Source: Maribacter algarum (ex Zhang et al. 2020)
GTDB taxonomy: Bacteria; Bacteroidota; Bacteroidia; Flavobacteriales; Flavobacteriaceae
Direction: 5' to 3'
DNA length: 64,000 bases
Assembly: GCF_005885635.1 (NCBI RefSeq)
Contig: NZ_VATY01000004.1
Location: forward strand, 62,001-126,000
Shown: piece by piece, positions 42,560-49,409 of the stretch
Position numbering within the stretch: the first letter of the stretch is position 1
How the letters are laid out: each line of letters begins with the position of its first letter
The notes under the pieces: model-generated
Databases searched by the model: none
Told to the model about the DNA's origin: nothing
The model's input: the letters and a program-made list of their open reading frames with translations, nothing else
Made by a program: the position numbers and the translations under genes

Positions 42560-43909
42560 TTAATTTCTAATCGCCTCTGAGGCTTCTATTAGTTTATCCA
42601 ACTCAGCACTGTTCTCTTCGCTTAGCGGTAATTGATTTGTATTTAATAAATTTGGCTGCTCTAGCGGGTTTTCAATAAGATTATAAAGTGCTTCAGAGCC
42701 ATCAGCGAATTTGATGTACTTATGCGTTGCGTTTCTGATGGTATAATCCGAAGTACCCAAATCATTCCCTACCTCGGTATACACAAATTCCCTAAAGGAT
42801 GTATTCGTAGTACTCAATAATCCCTTAAAACTTCTGCTATCATGAATTTCGGTTGTACCGCTACCAGCTAAATCAGCGATAGTGGCAAATAAATCCGTAG
42901 TATTGATAAGAGCATCCTCGGTCTCATTTTGACGAGTTACATCTGCACCTGAGATGATCATGGGGGCGTTTACACCACCTTGATATACTTTTCCTTTTGC
43001 CCTTTGGCTATTGTATTCTTGCACAACTTGACCGGGAGTTCCATTATCGCCTACAAAGATGATAATGGTATTTTCTCTCTCCTCTACTGACAAAGAAGCC
43101 AAAAGTCTTCCCATTTCGGTATCCACAGCTTCAAGAGCAGCCATATAATATGGAGTTGGATTATTGCTTATACTAGCATCATCAGTGGGCAAACTACCTT
43201 GGGAATGCAAATCCGACGGAGGTACATGAAAAGGAGTATGTGGCGCATTATATGCCAACCATAAAAACCAAGGTTTTGTTTGGTCATCAACCCAGTCAAT
43301 GGCCAAATCAGTGAATTTTGTAGTAGTATATTCTGTGGAATTCGTTGAGTTTCCATCTTCTACTAGCGTCCAGTTCGAGTAATCTTGAACCCCTCCGCTT
43401 AGAAATCCGGCATATTTGCCAACACCCATATTGGTTGCATGATTTACATCTCTTGACAAATGCCATTTTCCAATAACCGCATGACTATAGGCTTCGTTTG
43501 TGTTCTCGTCCAAATACTTTTGAATGGAAGTTTCTGTGGTGGATAGTTCATCATCAACTTTCATCACATTCGTTCGAAAACCATATTTACCGGTAATTAT
43601 ACTCGCCCGAGTAGGTGTACAAGTTGGATACGACCAAACATTATTAAAGATCAATCCCGAACTAATCATATTCTGTAAATTGGGCATATTCGGCTTGATA
43701 CTTCCAAGAGCGTATCCCGGACTAGCATCCAGACCCATATCATCGGCGATAATTAAAAGAATATTGGGGTTCTCGTTCGTCGATTCTTCCATCGTTTCCT
43801 CGACTACATCTTCTTCTATAGCATCAATAACTTCATCGAGTTCTTTATCAGTACTGCAGCTGAAAAATAAAAACACAAAAAAGAGCAAAAGGAGTTTGAA
43901 GATTTTCAT
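42560..43909 (-). CDS. Sulfatase lipoprotein (S1-type)
   Basis: A 449-residue sulfatase with lipoprotein signal (VFLFFSC, Cys18). Metal Asp pair: IIADDMG (56-57). The formylglycine motif is CTPTR (Cys97, Arg101), so an anaerobic or FGE-type maturase elsewhere is needed. Further catalytic parts are GKWHL, APHTPFH and VGDNGTP. It lies between the two YHYH-MORN-SCO cassettes with no SusC/SusD or glycosidase nearby. An AAC-N16-AGTC promoter (43938-43961) lies upstream. The substrate is unknown. Confidence 0.92.
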   Translation of the reverse strand: MKIFKLLLLFFVFLFFSCSTDKELDEVIDAIEEDVVEETMEESTNENPNILLIIADDMGLDASPGYALGSIKPNMPNLQNMISSGLIFNNVWSYPTCTPTRASIITGKYGFRTNVMKVDDELSTTETSIQKYLDENTNEAYSHAVIGKWHLSRDVNHATNMGVGKYAGFLSGGVQDYSNWTLVEDGNSTNSTEYTTTKFTDLAIDWVDDQTKPWFLWLAYNAPHTPFHVPPSDLHSQGSLPTDDASISNNPTPYYMAALEAVDTEMGRLLASLSVEERENTIIIFVGDNGTPGQVVQEYNSQRAKGKVYQGGVNAPMIISGADVTRQNETEDALINTTDLFATIADLAGSGTTEIHDSRSFKGLLSTTNTSFREFVYTEVGNDLGTSDYTIRNATHKYIKFADGSEALYNLIENPLEQPNLLNTNQLPLSEENSAELDKLIEASEAIRN

Positions 43910-43937
43910 ATTAGACTTGGGGTTTAATTGTCAATTG

Positions 43938-43961
43938 GACTTCTTAAAACTAAAAAGGTTT
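43938..43961 (-). promoter_or_regulatory. ECF-type promoter before the sulfatase
   Basis: On the minus strand AAAC, N16, AGTC, identical in spacing to the sigma 2 promoter and with a similar spacer (CTTTTTAG... versus CTTTTAG...). It ends 28 bp before the sulfatase ATG. Confidence 0.45.
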
Positions 43962-44018
43962 AAAAAGAACCCTAATTTGTTGGTTTTATTGTGTAAAATG
44001 GGTAGGTATCCGGTAAAC

Positions 44019-44714
44019 TCAACTTTCATTTTTCAGGGCCTTGACATCTATAATCAATTGAGCAATTGACGCTCTATTAAGTCCATTATAGATACCTCTG
44101 ATATGTTTGTCCTTATCAATAAGCAGGAAGTTTTCAGTATGTAAAAAATCATTAATGTCTTTCGGGATACCTAAATCATTTTCAACGAAATATTGATTTC
44201 TTCCTAGGTTGTAAATTTCTGTTTTGTCTCCGGTTACCAAATGCCATTTACCGTCGATAATAGCATTCTTTTTTGCATATTTTTTAAGTACAGATACTGA
44301 ATCTATGGAAGGTGTAACGGAATGGGACAAGAAGAGAATTTCATCATCATTTTGAAACTCTTTTTGTAGTTTTAGCATATTCCCGGTCATTTTCAAGCAA
44401 ATGCCTGGACAGCTGGTAAAAAAGAAATCGGTAATATAAATTTTGTTGTCAAAAGTGTTTTGAGTGATGGTATCCCCTAACTGATTAACCAGTTTGAAAT
44501 TGGGAATCTTATGAAATTGCTTCTCAGCATCACTATTGGGAGTTAACCAATTGGGCGTAAAAGAGGCATCACCATAGTAGGGTAAATAATCAACCCTACT
44601 GGTTTCAACCACCTTAGCCTTCTCTTTCTTTATTTCTTGTTTACAACTTGTAGAAAGTGCAAAACAAAAAATCAGAAATATGCCTAAATTATTTGATTTG
44701 AACAACTGTTTCAT
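44019..44714 (-). CDS. SCO-family thioredoxin-fold lipoprotein (copy B)
   Basis: A 231-residue paralog of the 40458 gene: lipoprotein (ALSTSC, Cys24), Cys102 and Cys106 in SCPGICLK, and His192 in FLHTENFLLID. All three Cu ligands are present, so both copies may bind copper. It overlaps the preceding MORN gene by 26 bp. The loop after the CxxxC differs between copies (QNDDEILFLSHSV here against DDPDIKLLSHSV), which suggests some divergence in partner. Confidence 0.9.
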   Translation of the reverse strand: MKQLFKSNNLGIFLIFCFALSTSCKQEIKKEKAKVVETSRVDYLPYYGDASFTPNWLTPNSDAEKQFHKIPNFKLVNQLGDTITQNTFDNKIYITDFFFTSCPGICLKMTGNMLKLQKEFQNDDEILFLSHSVTPSIDSVSVLKKYAKKNAIIDGKWHLVTGDKTEIYNLGRNQYFVENDLGIPKDINDFLHTENFLLIDKDKHIRGIYNGLNRASIAQLIIDVKALKNES

Positions 44715-45297
44715 CTTCTAATTGATAACATGAATTTGCGCGGCGCATTCCAAAAATCCGTCCATTTTTTGACTCGTAGTTAACATATAGTGTTCCGTTT
44801 TTTAGCCAAGCTTTTTGTAACCCTTCTTCTTTTCCATTTACCATTTGCCGCTCCTTAGCGAGCTGACCGGTGGGATACCACTTCTTCTCCACTCCACTAA
44901 GCTTTCCATTCCGATACTTTGCTTCAGAAGCTAGTACTCCGTTTTCCCACCAGCTTTTGTAGCTTCCATCTAAGCGGTTTTGCTTGTAGTACGATTCAAT
45001 TTGAAGTTCGTCCTTTTGAGACCACCGCTTTGCAATGCCTTCTCGCTTTCCATTATAGAAACCAAGTCTTTCTGCTAAAGTGTCGTTTGAATGGTATTTT
45101 AGGGAATATCCGTTGTACGGTTCTCCTTCATAGTACCACCGGCCTTCTACCTGATTGAGTACCAAATCATTTTTCGACACCTCAACACTGTTGATAATGA
45201 TTTGTGCATCAACAGTGCTTTGGGCATCGGAGGTTTTTTTGCAACTAAAGCTAGTGCAAGAAAGCAGGACTAAGACTATGAGATGAATCGTTTTCAT
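44689..45297 (-). CDS. MORN-repeat lipoprotein, YwqK-like (copy B)
   Basis: A 202-residue lipoprotein (CTSFSC) with MORN-2 repeats: YEGEPYNGYSLKYHSND, KREGIAKRWSQKDELQIES, NGVLASEAKYRNGKLSGVEK. It ends with the same Cys-Tyr feature as copy A (NSCYQL). It begins 8 bp after the YHYH gene and overlaps the SCO gene, as in the other cassette. The order YHYH, MORN, SCO is identical, so the two cassettes arose by duplication of a three-gene block. Confidence 0.85.
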   Translation of the reverse strand: MKTIHLIVLVLLSCTSFSCKKTSDAQSTVDAQIIINSVEVSKNDLVLNQVEGRWYYEGEPYNGYSLKYHSNDTLAERLGFYNGKREGIAKRWSQKDELQIESYYKQNRLDGSYKSWWENGVLASEAKYRNGKLSGVEKKWYPTGQLAKERQMVNGKEEGLQKAWLKNGTLYVNYESKNGRIFGMRRANSCYQLEDETVVQIK

Positions 45298-45305
45298 AGA
45301 GTGTA

Positions 45306-46079
45306 TTAAAAGCCTTGAAAGGGGCCTGCGAAAGCGATATAAGAACCTGTTGTGGAATAAATTTCATTGATAATATGGTAGTGATACTCTTCTTCGCCAT
45401 CCGAGTACTGCGTACTGCTCGTGTGTCCTCCGGAGGAATCTAAATCTGTAGGATAGCCTCCTGTTGCGTTGCATTTTCTTCCGTAAAGAAAAACACCATC
45501 CAACAAAATACCAGCTAATTCATCATCGTCATCCGTAAATGCTTTTGGTTCTAGATGATAGTGATAAACACTTGGTCCGATATGGGCTCCGGTCCAGTCT
45601 AAACTACCTGCAGCTTGATCTAAAGTCCCATTTCCCTCTTGGTCATTAAAAATATACGAGCCACTCACTGCAACCCCTATAATACCTAATTCTGTTGCGA
45701 CTGTACTTCCTGTCAAATTAGGAGTTGCATCAACCATTATGGTTTGTGCTTGGTCACGGTCAGGGATTCTAGTTGGCGTAAGACGTACATCAGGTTCTTC
45801 TCGATAAAGGTCATTGTCATCACCCCAATACACGGTCTCATGATTCGGTAATCCTGTAGTTTCTATAACTACATTTGAACCGTCCAAAAATATAGTCGTT
45901 GCGTCTTCGTTAAATGCAGCAAAGGCCGCGTGAAGTTCGGTTACTGTTTCATCATCATCTGTTCCTTCCTCATCTAAAGGCACATCGGAAACACTATCGC
46001 TGCTACAAGCAACAAATCCGATTAATGCAAAAAGAAGTGCTGGAAGTAGAACGGGTAAACTTTTATATCTCTTTATCAT
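45306..46079 (-). CDS. YHYH-domain lipoprotein (copy B)
   Basis: A 257-residue lipoprotein (IGFVAC, Cys25). YHYH occurs at residues 172-175 and 232-235, and His also lies in TGLPNHETVYW and GGHTSST. The domain aligns with copy A at LPNH-x3-YW, at LTPTRIPDRDQ, and around both YHYH motifs. I start at MIKRYK; 49 codons upstream in frame overlap the EF-hand gene and are not signal-like. A promoter motif (46095-46122) lies 16 bp upstream, so it starts the effector transcript or a part of it. Confidence 0.88.
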   Translation of the reverse strand: MIKRYKSLPVLLPALLFALIGFVACSSDSVSDVPLDEEGTDDDETVTELHAAFAAFNEDATTIFLDGSNVVIETTGLPNHETVYWGDDNDLYREEPDVRLTPTRIPDRDQAQTIMVDATPNLTGSTVATELGIIGVAVSGSYIFNDQEGNGTLDQAAGSLDWTGAHIGPSVYHYHLEPKAFTDDDDELAGILLDGVFLYGRKCNATGGYPTDLDSSGGHTSSTQYSDGEEEYHYHIINEIYSTTGSYIAFAGPFQGF

Positions 46080-46094
46080 GGTAGTATATTTTTT

Positions 46095-46122
46095 TTTAGA
46101 TCTATTATTTCTTAAAAACTTG
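46095..46122 (-). promoter_or_regulatory. Candidate sigma 3 promoter (site C)
   Basis: Minus strand: CAAG, N17, ATCTAAA, ending 16 bp before the YHYH-B start. The same elements at the same spacing occur at 46451-46478 and 47421-47448. Confidence 0.6.
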
Positions 46123-46134
46123 TGCCTAACTTCT

Positions 46135-46425
46135 TTAATTTCTTCTTTCCCTTCTTTTAGGTCTTGGCGCCTTTTCAAATTCTTCTGCTGTGATAAAGCC
46201 ATCTTCATCGGTATCGATTTTTGCAAAATCCTTTTTTAGCCGTCCTTTTATTTCATCCGCTGAAAGTTTACCATCTTCATTCGAATCCATCTCCTCGATT
46301 AGTTCTTCAAATGTGGGTGGCTTTTGTCTTTCCTGCCTATTTTGAGATTGCCCAAAAGCACTTCCAATAAATAATACCGTCACCCCAAAGGCCATTAAAA
46401 CTGTTTTGATCGTCTTATTTTCCAT
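46135..46425 (-). CDS. Small secreted EF-hand protein
   Basis: A 96-residue protein with signal MENKTIKTVLMAFGVTVLFIGSAFGQ. Two EF-hand loops are clear: DSNEDGKLSADE and DTDEDGFITAEE, each 12 residues with Asp/Asn ligands and the closing Glu. The ends are rich in Arg/Pro/Lys. It should bind calcium in the periplasm. It stands alone between a terminator (46503-46530) and the YHYH-B gene, behind candidate promoter site B. Confidence 0.9.
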   Translation of the reverse strand: MENKTIKTVLMAFGVTVLFIGSAFGQSQNRQERQKPPTFEELIEEMDSNEDGKLSADEIKGRLKKDFAKIDTDEDGFITAEEFEKAPRPKRRERRN

Positions 46426-46450
46426 CTTTTTATTTTTACATATTTGATGG

Positions 46451-46478
46451 TTTAGATGACATCGTTTCTATAAACTTG
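46451..46478 (-). promoter_or_regulatory. Candidate sigma 3 promoter (site B)
   Basis: CAAG, N17, ATCTAAA on the minus strand, 26 bp before the EF-hand ATG. The 5' part of the spacer (TTTATAGAAA) also matches sites A and C. Confidence 0.6.
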
Positions 46479-46502
46479 TGCACGCATCTGTTAAAAAAAG
46501 CA

Positions 46503-46530
46503 CAAAAAAACCCTGACTTTTAATCAGGGT
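46503..46530 (-). terminator. Terminator between regulatory trio and effector genes
   Basis: ACCCTGA / TCAGGGT stem with a 7-nt loop; the minus strand continues with TTTTTTT. It follows the Spy/CnrX-like gene (ends at 46553) and precedes the EF-hand promoter. Confidence 0.82.
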
Positions 46531-46552
46531 CTATCACGGTAAAACTGGAATA

Positions 46553-47062
46553 TCAATGTCTTGGTGGAGGTGGTCTGCCTTCTTCACCCGGACTTCTGCG
46601 GGGAGGTCCATTTCGCCCTGGAGGTCCTTGTCTGCCTAAAGCATCTTTTATAATAGATTTCAGTAGTTCCTTTTGATTATCATTACATAACTCCCCTACG
46701 GCTTTGAAAAATCGAAAGGTTTCCAATTCTTTCGTTTTCTCTTTATTGGCAATTTGGGAAGCAATTGCATTAATTTCCGAATCATCAACAGTTTCATCTG
46801 ACAGTCTATCAAACAGGGAATCTTTTAATTCCCGAATGTCCGCTAGAAGCATGTTTATATTTTCTCGATGCTCCATATCCAATTTTTCAAACTTTTGCGT
46901 TTGTGAGTCATCAAATTCTAACTGTTTGGCAATAAAGTTACCTGGACGTGGTCCTCGACCACGTTCATCGTTATCTCCCGCACTAAAATGCTTGAACAAA
47001 AAGAAGCTATTCACCAACACGAGAAAACCCAATAAAATATACAGGAGTAAATTATTCTTCAT
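46553..47062 (-). CDS. Membrane-anchored Spy/CnrX-like sensor
   Basis: 169 residues: an N-terminal anchor (LLLYILLGFLVLVNSFFLF, about 4-22), then a helical periplasmic domain with the LTxxQ-like element (FDDSQTQKFEKLDMEHREN), and a Pro/Gly/Arg tail ending PPPPRH. This layout matches the CnrX/Spy/CpxP group; CnrX senses Ni/Co in the CnrYXH sigma system. Here it is encoded behind an ECF sigma and a small membrane protein, the same trio. Metal specificity cannot be read. Confidence 0.8.
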   Translation of the reverse strand: MKNNLLLYILLGFLVLVNSFFLFKHFSAGDNDERGRGPRPGNFIAKQLEFDDSQTQKFEKLDMEHRENINMLLADIRELKDSLFDRLSDETVDDSEINAIASQIANKEKTKELETFRFFKAVGELCNDNQKELLKSIIKDALGRQGPPGRNGPPRRSPGEEGRPPPPRH

Positions 47063-47067
47063 ATAGG

Positions 47068-47397
47068 CTATTTTTGGTACAGGAACGAATCGGTGGTTGT
47101 TTCTGAAAATCCATAGACTTCAGCGAAATTCTCTACATTCTCGTCGTTGCCGCTATCGGCGTTATTCGATAACAAAGCGAATGCATTTAAAATCACAAAA
47201 CAAACCAGTGCCGCAGCTTGATATCTCGGGGTAAACCAATCTAAATAACGCACTCTTTTTACCTCTTCAACATCTTGCTCTGCCATTCTGTTGAGCACTT
47301 TTTCTTTAAAGAAAGGTGGTGTTTTAACCATGTTAATATTTGAAACACTATCCAATGTGTCTTCAACTAGCTGGTCGATATTTGGTTTACTTTTCAT
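47068..47397 (-). CDS. Small membrane anti-sigma-like protein (sigma 3)
   Basis: 109 residues: a cytoplasmic N-terminal part (1-70), one transmembrane helix at about 71-88 (AAALVCFVILNAFALLS) and a short periplasmic tail. Size and topology resemble CnrY-type anti-sigma factors. It has its own promoter motif 24 bp upstream (site A) and is 5 bp from the CnrX-like gene. Anti-sigma action is inferred from position. Confidence 0.72.
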   Translation of the reverse strand: MKSKPNIDQLVEDTLDSVSNINMVKTPPFFKEKVLNRMAEQDVEEVKRVRYLDWFTPRYQAAALVCFVILNAFALLSNNADSGNDENVENFAEVYGFSETTTDSFLYQK

Positions 47398-47420
47398 GTG
47401 TTTAGTACTTTGGTCTTCTA

Positions 47421-47448
47421 TTTAGATGCACAACTTTCTAAAAACTTG
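47421..47448 (-). promoter_or_regulatory. Candidate sigma 3 promoter (site A)
   Basis: CAAG, N17, ATCTAAA on the minus strand, between the sigma gene and the anti-sigma-like gene, 24 bp before the latter. Together with sites B and C it defines a shared motif. Confidence 0.6.
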
Positions 47449-47450
47449 CG

Positions 47451-48038
47451 TCAATTTCCTTCTTTTTTATAATAGTCGTGCAACAACTTCTGCAAATTCT
47501 TTTTGGCCCTGAATAGCAAAGATTCAATGGATGAGACAGTCTTATTGGTTATCTCACTAACTTCTTGATAACTTAAATCATCTATTTTATTCAAGGTATA
47601 TACAATCCGTTGGGTTTCTGGCAACTGGTTTATCGCTGCGAACAGAATTTCACTTTTCTCTTTATTCTCCAATTGGATACCAGGATGTTTGAACTCCGTG
47701 AAATATGAACTCCGGTCTATTGGTAAATCATTTCCCAAAAGCGACTGCCTAAAACCAAAGCGTTTTTTAGTATTTTTCTTTCGAATGAATTCCAAGCTCT
47801 TGTTTACCGAAATGCGGTAAATCCATGTCGTTAGTTTTGAATCACCTTTAAACTTACCAATTGAATTAAAAACTTCCACAAAAACTTCCTGTGCAATATC
47901 TTCAGCATCTTCTTGATTAGGTACAAAGGAAATACAAGTGCCGAATACCTTTTGCTTATATTCATCAAGCAATTGCCCATAGGCTTGGTTGTTTCCTTCC
48001 CGTAAAGCTTCAACGAAGTTTTGTTCTTCCAATAGCAA
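47451..48038 (-). CDS. ECF-family RNA polymerase sigma factor (sigma 3)
   Basis: 195 residues: region 2 (FVPNQEDAEDIAQEVFVEVF, FKGDSKLTTWIYRISVNKSL) and region 4 (LPETQRIVYTLNKIDDLSYQ, ITNKTVSSIESLLFRAKKNL). The start is TTG; a second TTG is two codons later. It is the first gene of the minus-strand array, encoded just before the anti-sigma and CnrX-like proteins. None of the three motif copies lies upstream of the sigma gene itself, so its basal expression is separate. Confidence 0.92.
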   Translation of the reverse strand: MLLEEQNFVEALREGNNQAYGQLLDEYKQKVFGTCISFVPNQEDAEDIAQEVFVEVFNSIGKFKGDSKLTTWIYRISVNKSLEFIRKKNTKKRFGFRQSLLGNDLPIDRSSYFTEFKHPGIQLENKEKSEILFAAINQLPETQRIVYTLNKIDDLSYQEVSEITNKTVSSIESLLFRAKKNLQKLLHDYYKKEGN

Positions 48039-48081
48039 GATTTGTGTCCCAAATTACATAAATTAAACGATTTCAAAACCC

Positions 48082-48089
48082 TACCTTTG
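48082..48089 (+). promoter_or_regulatory. -7 box of rsmB
   Basis: TACCTTTG fits TAnnTTTG, 20 bp before the rsmB ATG. No -33 TTG is clear. Confidence 0.4.
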
Positions 48090-48109
48090 CAGCCCTAATT
48101 AAGGAACAG

Positions 48110-49321
48110 ATGAAATTACATAGGAACTTGGTATTTGCTGTAATCGACGGATTAGATCTCATCTTCAATGAAGGGGAATATGCCGATAAGGTGGTACAGA
48201 AAGTTTTGAAAATCGATAAGCGTTGGGGCAAACGTGACCGCGGATTTATCGCCGAAACCATTTATGAAATGGTGCGCTACAAAAGGTTGTATGCGGAAAT
48301 TGCAGATGTTCGTGCGCCTTACAGAAGACAAGATTTATTTCGTATGTGGGCGGTTTGGGCTGTTTTAAAAGGATACAAGTTACCAGACTGGAAACAAATC
48401 GAACCTACCCCAGAACGCCGTATCAAAGGGAAATTCGACGAGCTTTCAAAAATCAGAAAGTTCCGGGAATCTGTTCCCGATTGGATAGATGAGTTGGGAG
48501 AGAAAGCTTTAGGAGATAAGCGTTGGACAGAAGAATTGGCCAAGCTCAACGAACCTGCTGAAGTAATTTTAAGAACGAACACCTTAAAAACAACTAAAGA
48601 GAAGCTTCGCAAAACTTTACTCGAAGAAGGTATTGATGTAGAACCCATCAAAGGCTATTCATCCGCTTTACGATTACCAGAACGGGCGAACGTCTTTCAA
48701 ACAGAAGCCTTTAAAAAAGGATATTTCGAAGTCCAAGATGCTTCTTCACAGCTTGTAGCTGAAATGCTAGATATCAAACCTGGACAAAGGGTTGTAGACA
48801 CTTGTGCAGGAGCCGGTGGAAAATCATTACACCTAGCTGCGTTAATGGAAAACAAAGGTCAATTAGTGGCTATGGATATCTACGGTAGTAAATTGAAAGA
48901 ACTTAAACGTCGCGCCAGAAGAAACGCTGCACACAATATAGAAACGCGGGAAATCACCTCCACAAAAGTTTTCAAAAAACTCTACGGAAGTGCAGACCGC
49001 GTCCTAGTCGACGCCCCTTGTACGGGATTGGGCGTATTGCGTAGGAACCCGGATTCCAAATGGAAGATGCAACCTGAATTTTTAGAGAAAATCATCAAAG
49101 TACAACACGACATCATTCGTTCCTACAGTAAGATTGTAAAATCTGGTGGTAAGATGGTTTATGCAACTTGCTCCATTCTTTCACAAGAAAACAACGACCA
49201 AGTCATTTCTTTTTTATCCTCAGAAGAAGGTAAAGATTTTACCTTAGTGAAAGAAAAGAAGATTTACGCTTCTAAAAGCGGGTATGATGGATTTTATATG
49301 GCCTTGTTGGATAAAAAGTAA
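48110..49321 (+). CDS. rsmB: 16S rRNA (cytosine967-C5)-methyltransferase, RsmB/NOP family
   Basis: A 403-residue SAM-dependent rRNA methylase. The N-terminal NusB-like helical domain is about 1-130. The catalytic domain contains the SAM loop DTCAGAGGKSLHLAALM, VDAPCTGLGVLRRNPDSKW (PC motif) and the nucleophile region YATCSILSQENNDQV. E. coli RsmB has 429 residues. It modifies C967 of 16S rRNA. It is divergent from sigma 3 and ends before a REP-like hairpin. Confidence 0.93.
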   Translation: MKLHRNLVFAVIDGLDLIFNEGEYADKVVQKVLKIDKRWGKRDRGFIAETIYEMVRYKRLYAEIADVRAPYRRQDLFRMWAVWAVLKGYKLPDWKQIEPTPERRIKGKFDELSKIRKFRESVPDWIDELGEKALGDKRWTEELAKLNEPAEVILRTNTLKTTKEKLRKTLLEEGIDVEPIKGYSSALRLPERANVFQTEAFKKGYFEVQDASSQLVAEMLDIKPGQRVVDTCAGAGGKSLHLAALMENKGQLVAMDIYGSKLKELKRRARRNAAHNIETREITSTKVFKKLYGSADRVLVDAPCTGLGVLRRNPDSKWKMQPEFLEKIIKVQHDIIRSYSKIVKSGGKMVYATCSILSQENNDQVISFLSSEEGKDFTLVKEKKIYASKSGYDGFYMALLDKK

Positions 49322-49327
49322 TAAGCA

Positions 49328-49389
49328 TGTCACATCGAGCGGAGTCGAGATGCTACACGTTATGGTTCTCGACTCCGCTCGAACTGACA
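49328..49389. repeat. REP-like palindromic element
   Basis: A perfect 16-bp inverted repeat (TCGAGCGGAGTCGAGA at 49335-49350 and its complement at 49367-49382) with a 16-nt spacer and TGTCA/TGACA at the outer ends. It lies between rsmB and the convergent M20 gene. The left 26 bp (49328-49353) recur exactly, inverted, inside purL at 60632-60657. Confidence 0.85.
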
Positions 49390-49409
49390 GTAGTTATTTA
49401 GAATACATC

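Noticed and set aside
42560-43909. Polysaccharide utilisation locus around the sulfatase
   Set aside because: No SusC/SusD pair, glycoside hydrolase or further sulfatase in the neighbourhood.
41107-45297. Toxin-antitoxin pairs suggested by the YwqK family name
   Set aside because: Both proteins have lipoboxes and MORN repeats, and no toxin gene is adjacent; the name is a database label.
45306-46226. Longer 306-residue start for YHYH copy B
   Set aside because: It would overlap the EF-hand gene by 92 bp and bury the lipoprotein signal; the internal ATG sits right behind promoter site C.
48039-48109. Sigma 3 self-promoter
   Set aside because: I looked for CAAG-N17-ATCTAAA or AAC-N16-NGTC on the minus strand upstream of the sigma 3 start and found none.
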